The position numbers and the translations under genes were made by a program. Source: Lichenicola cladoniae (GTDB taxonomy: Bacteria > Pseudomonadota > Alphaproteobacteria > Acetobacterales > Acetobacteraceae). Taken from it: a stretch of 64,000 nt of DNA. The stretch is taken from the NCBI RefSeq assembly GCF_013201075.1, contig NZ_CP053708.1:363001-427000 (forward strand), written 5' to 3'. Under the pieces are notes generated by a model that saw only the letters and a list, made by a program, of their open reading frames with translations, searched no databases and had not been told where the DNA came from. Positions 61,718-64,000 of the stretch are shown in pieces (position 1 is the stretch's first letter; the number at the start of each line of letters is the position of its first letter).

Positions 61718-64000
61718 ATGTCAGATATCATTCGCACGAAACAGACGCTCGTCGTCATCGGCAACGGCATGGCCGGTGCGCGGGCCGTCGAGGAGGTGCT
61801 CGCACGCGGCGGCGCCGAGATGTTCGACATCGTCATGTTCGGAGACGAGCCCTACGGCAACTACAACCGGATCATGCTGTCCAACGTGCTGTGCGGCGTG
61901 CAGGACCCCGGCGACATCTACATCAACCCGCTCGACTGGTACACCGACAACGACATCCGCCTGCATAGCGGTGCGCGGGTCACCACCATCGACCGCACCG
62001 CACGCGTGGTGACCGCCGAGAACGGCGTGCAGGAGCGCTACGACGTGCTGCTGATCGCCACCGGCAGCCGATCCTTCATTCCGCCGATGGACAACATCCG
62101 AGACGAGACCCGAGAACTTCGCCGCGGCGTGTTCGGCTTCCGTACGCTGGACGATTGCAACGCCATGGCCGCCATGGCCAAGGACAGCACCAACGTGGTC
62201 GTGCTCGGTGGCGGATTGCTCGGGCTCGAGGCCGCGCGCGGGCTGATGACGCACGGGCCGTCCGTGCATGTCGTGCATCTGGCGCAGCATCTGATGAACG
62301 CCCAGCTCGACATCGAGGGCGGCGCGATCCTGCGCAGCGCCATGGAGGCGATGGGCGTCACCATCCATGGCGGGCAGCGCTCCACCGGTATCGAACTGGA
62401 TCCGAATGGCCACGTCGCCGGTGTGCGCTTCAAGGACGACAGCGTCATCGCCTGCCAGATGGTGGTAGTGGCCGCCGGCATCCGCCCGAATGTCGAGCTG
62501 GCCCAGCGTGCCGGCCTGACCGTCGAGCGTGCCATCGTGGTCGACAATCACATGCGCTGCCTCGACGACCGCCGCATCTTCGTGGTCGGCGAGTGCGCAC
62601 AGCATCGCGGCCAGGTCTATGGGCTGGTGGCGCCGCTCTGGGACCAGGCCAAGGTGTTCGCCGACCACGTCACCGAGCGCAATATCGAAAGCGCCTATCA
62701 CGGCTCCAAGCTCGCCACGAAGCTCAAGGTCATGGGTGTCGAGCTCGCCTCCATGGGTATCACCGAGCCGCAGGAGGAGCGCGACGAGGTCATTCGTTTT
62801 ACCGAAACCCGCAACGGCACCTACAAGAAACTCATCGTGCGCGATGGCCGCCTGGTCGGTGGGATCCTGATGGGCGACATCTCCAAGGCTGCCTACCTGA
62901 TGCAGGCGTTCGACCGCGACAGCCCGTTGCCCGAGGAACGCCTGTCGCTGCTGTTCGATCTCGGCACCCCGTCGCAGAAGATCACCCTCGACGAGATGCC
63001 GGCCGACACCCAGGTCTGCAACGGCGTCACCAAGGGCGCGATCGGCGCCTGCGTCACCGCCGGAAAACGCACCACCAAGTCGGTCATGGACGCGACGCGG
63101 GCCGGCATGGGCTGCGGTTCCTGCAAGACCCTGGTCGGCGAAGTGGTCGAGTGGTTCTGCGGTGGGGCAGTCGAGGAAGACCCGTCGATCCACTACTACG
63201 TGCCCACCATCCCGATGGCCAAGCCCGAGCTGGTCGCAGCGGTGAAAACACAGGGGCTGCGGTCGGTATCGTCGGTGTTCGCGGCCCTCGGCGGCGGTCA
63301 CGAGGATGCGGGCTCCAAGCCGGCGCTCGCCTCGCTGCTGGTCACCATATGGGCGGACGAATACATCGACGAGCGCGACGCCCGCTTCATCAACGATCGT
63401 GTGCACGCCAACATCCAGAAGGACGGCACCTTCTCGGTCATTCCGGAGATGCCCGGTGGCGTCACCACCCCGGCCGACCTGATCCGCATTGCCCAGGTGG
63501 CGATCAAGTACAATGTGCCGCTGGTCAAGCTCACCGGCGGCCAGCGCATCGATCTGGTCGGCGTGTCCAAGGAGGACCTGCCGAAAATGTGGGCCGACCT
63601 CGGCATGCCGTCCGGCCATGCCTACGGAAAAAGCTATCGCACCTGCAAGAGCTGCATCGGCACCGAGTATTGCCGCTTTGGCCTCGGCGACTCGATGGGC
63701 CTTGCCGCGCAGATCGAGAAGCGGTTCCGCGGCGTCGACAGTCCGGCCAAGCTCAAGCTCGCCACCGCCGGCTGCCCGCGCAACTGTTCAGAGGCGCTCG
63801 TCAAGGATATCGGCGCCGTCGCGATCGGCAACGACAAGTGGGAAATCTACATTGGCGGCGCGGCCGGTGCGCACATCCGCAAGGGCGACCTGCTCTGCAC
63901 CGTCGACGGCGAGGCGGCCGTGATGACCATCACCGCGCGCTTCATGCAGTACTACCGCGAGAACGCGAAATGGAAGGAGCGCACCTACACCTTCGTTCCG
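61718..64000 (+). CDS. nirB: Nitrite reductase (NADH) large subunit, 3' end beyond the window
   Basis: At least 761 residues, open to the window end. An N-terminal FAD/NADH reductase (LVVIGNGMAGARAVEEVLAR, GDEPYGNYNRIMLSNVL, VVVLGGGLLGLEAARGLM) leads into a BFD-like domain (GMGCGSCKTLVGEVVEWF), the sulfite/nitrite reductase repeats, and the siroheme-[4Fe-4S] Cys set SCIGTEYCRFG and AGCPRNCSEA. It reduces nitrite to ammonium. GAGGAG lies 7 bases before the ATG at 61718; an ATG at 61712 is closer than ideal. In the BFD part the usual first Cys pair is reduced to a single Cys (TQVCNGV). Confidence 0.96.
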   Translation, partial: MSDIIRTKQTLVVIGNGMAGARAVEEVLARGGAEMFDIVMFGDEPYGNYNRIMLSNVLCGVQDPGDIYINPLDWYTDNDIRLHSGARVTTIDRTARVVTAENGVQERYDVLLIATGSRSFIPPMDNIRDETRELRRGVFGFRTLDDCNAMAAMAKDSTNVVVLGGGLLGLEAARGLMTHGPSVHVVHLAQHLMNAQLDIEGGAILRSAMEAMGVTIHGGQRSTGIELDPNGHVAGVRFKDDSVIACQMVVVAAGIRPNVELAQRAGLTVERAIVVDNHMRCLDDRRIFVVGECAQHRGQVYGLVAPLWDQAKVFADHVTERNIESAYHGSKLATKLKVMGVELASMGITEPQEERDEVIRFTETRNGTYKKLIVRDGRLVGGILMGDISKAAYLMQAFDRDSPLPEERLSLLFDLGTPSQKITLDEMPADTQVCNGVTKGAIGACVTAGKRTTKSVMDATRAGMGCGSCKTLVGEVVEWFCGGAVEEDPSIHYYVPTIPMAKPELVAAVKTQGLRSVSSVFAALGGGHEDAGSKPALASLLVTIWADEYIDERDARFINDRVHANIQKDGTFSVIPEMPGGVTTPADLIRIAQVAIKYNVPLVKLTGGQRIDLVGVSKEDLPKMWADLGMPSGHAYGKSYRTCKSCIGTEYCRFGLGDSMGLAAQIEKRFRGVDSPAKLKLATAGCPRNCSEALVKDIGAVAIGNDKWEIYIGGAAGAHIRKGDLLCTVDGEAAVMTITARFMQYYRENAKWKERTYTFVP

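Noticed and set aside
61721-63619. Minus-strand open frame of 632 codons
   Set aside because: Antisense to nirB; Asp/His/Gly-rich composition without motifs.

Overview
The window is about 64 kb of GC-rich DNA with dense genes and short intergenic gaps. The gene families (MlaA, YggT, LapA, Blh/rhodopsin, Xfp-AckA, DUF3297, NasA/NirB) fit an alphaproteobacterium, plausibly Acetobacteraceae or a relative. That assignment is an inference from gene content; no rRNA is present.

Layout. 1-5 kb: a probable CDS cut by the left edge, a tRNA-Ala(CGC), a YggT-family protein coupled to a GT2 glycosyltransferase, a YdhS-like FAD/NAD(P) protein and an MlaA lipoprotein. 4.9-10 kb: a phosphonate biosynthesis locus with a PhyH-type dioxygenase and a nucleotidyltransferase on the minus strand, and divergently a PEP mutase-nucleotidyltransferase fusion, a small lipoprotein and phosphonopyruvate decarboxylase. 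10-19 kb: stress and periplasmic proteins, FolD divergent from threonine aldolase, an M20 peptidase, SecB, a Fic-family protein with a destroyed active-site motif, and lapA-pyrF-trpF. 19-23 kb: a rhodopsin-blh operon (light-driven pump plus retinal synthesis), a Gly/Tyr-rich secreted protein and a CPA1 antiporter. 22.7-31.3 kb: a sugar-alcohol (probably tetritol) uptake and degradation operon (DhaK/DhaL-type kinase, tetritol dehydrogenase-like enzyme, DUF2291 protein, three-part ABC importer) with a divergent SorC regulator. 31-38 kb: AhcY, an OsmC-family protein, an NCS1 permease coupled to a DUF3297 protein, and a TonB-dependent receptor. 38-41 kb: arsR-arsC-arsB-arsH. 41-45 kb: phosphoketolase-acetate kinase.

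45.5-54.9 kb is the accessory part. It holds a probable polymorphic toxin with a C-terminal PD-(D/E)xK-like nuclease domain, an overlapping presumptive immunity gene, and directly behind it a frameshifted relic that reads like a SUKH (SMI1/KNR4) immunity gene. Next come Ku and LigD (non-homologous end joining), a glycogen-debranching-type enzyme and a CcdAB toxin-antitoxin pair. 54.9-56 kb is a gene-decay stretch with at least one gene interrupted by an in-frame stop. 56-64 kb is a nitrate assimilation island: a PP2C-kinase fusion divergent from a nitrate transporter, assimilatory nitrate reductase, a small conserved-looking protein and NirB, which runs off the right edge.

The most interesting items are the phosphonate locus with two different nucleotidyltransferases, the toxin/immunity/SUKH-relic array, the pseudo-Fic protein, the DTS-motif rhodopsin with its own retinal synthase, and the DhaM-less tetrulose kinase operon. 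No CRISPR array, rRNA, intact insertion sequence or prophage was seen.
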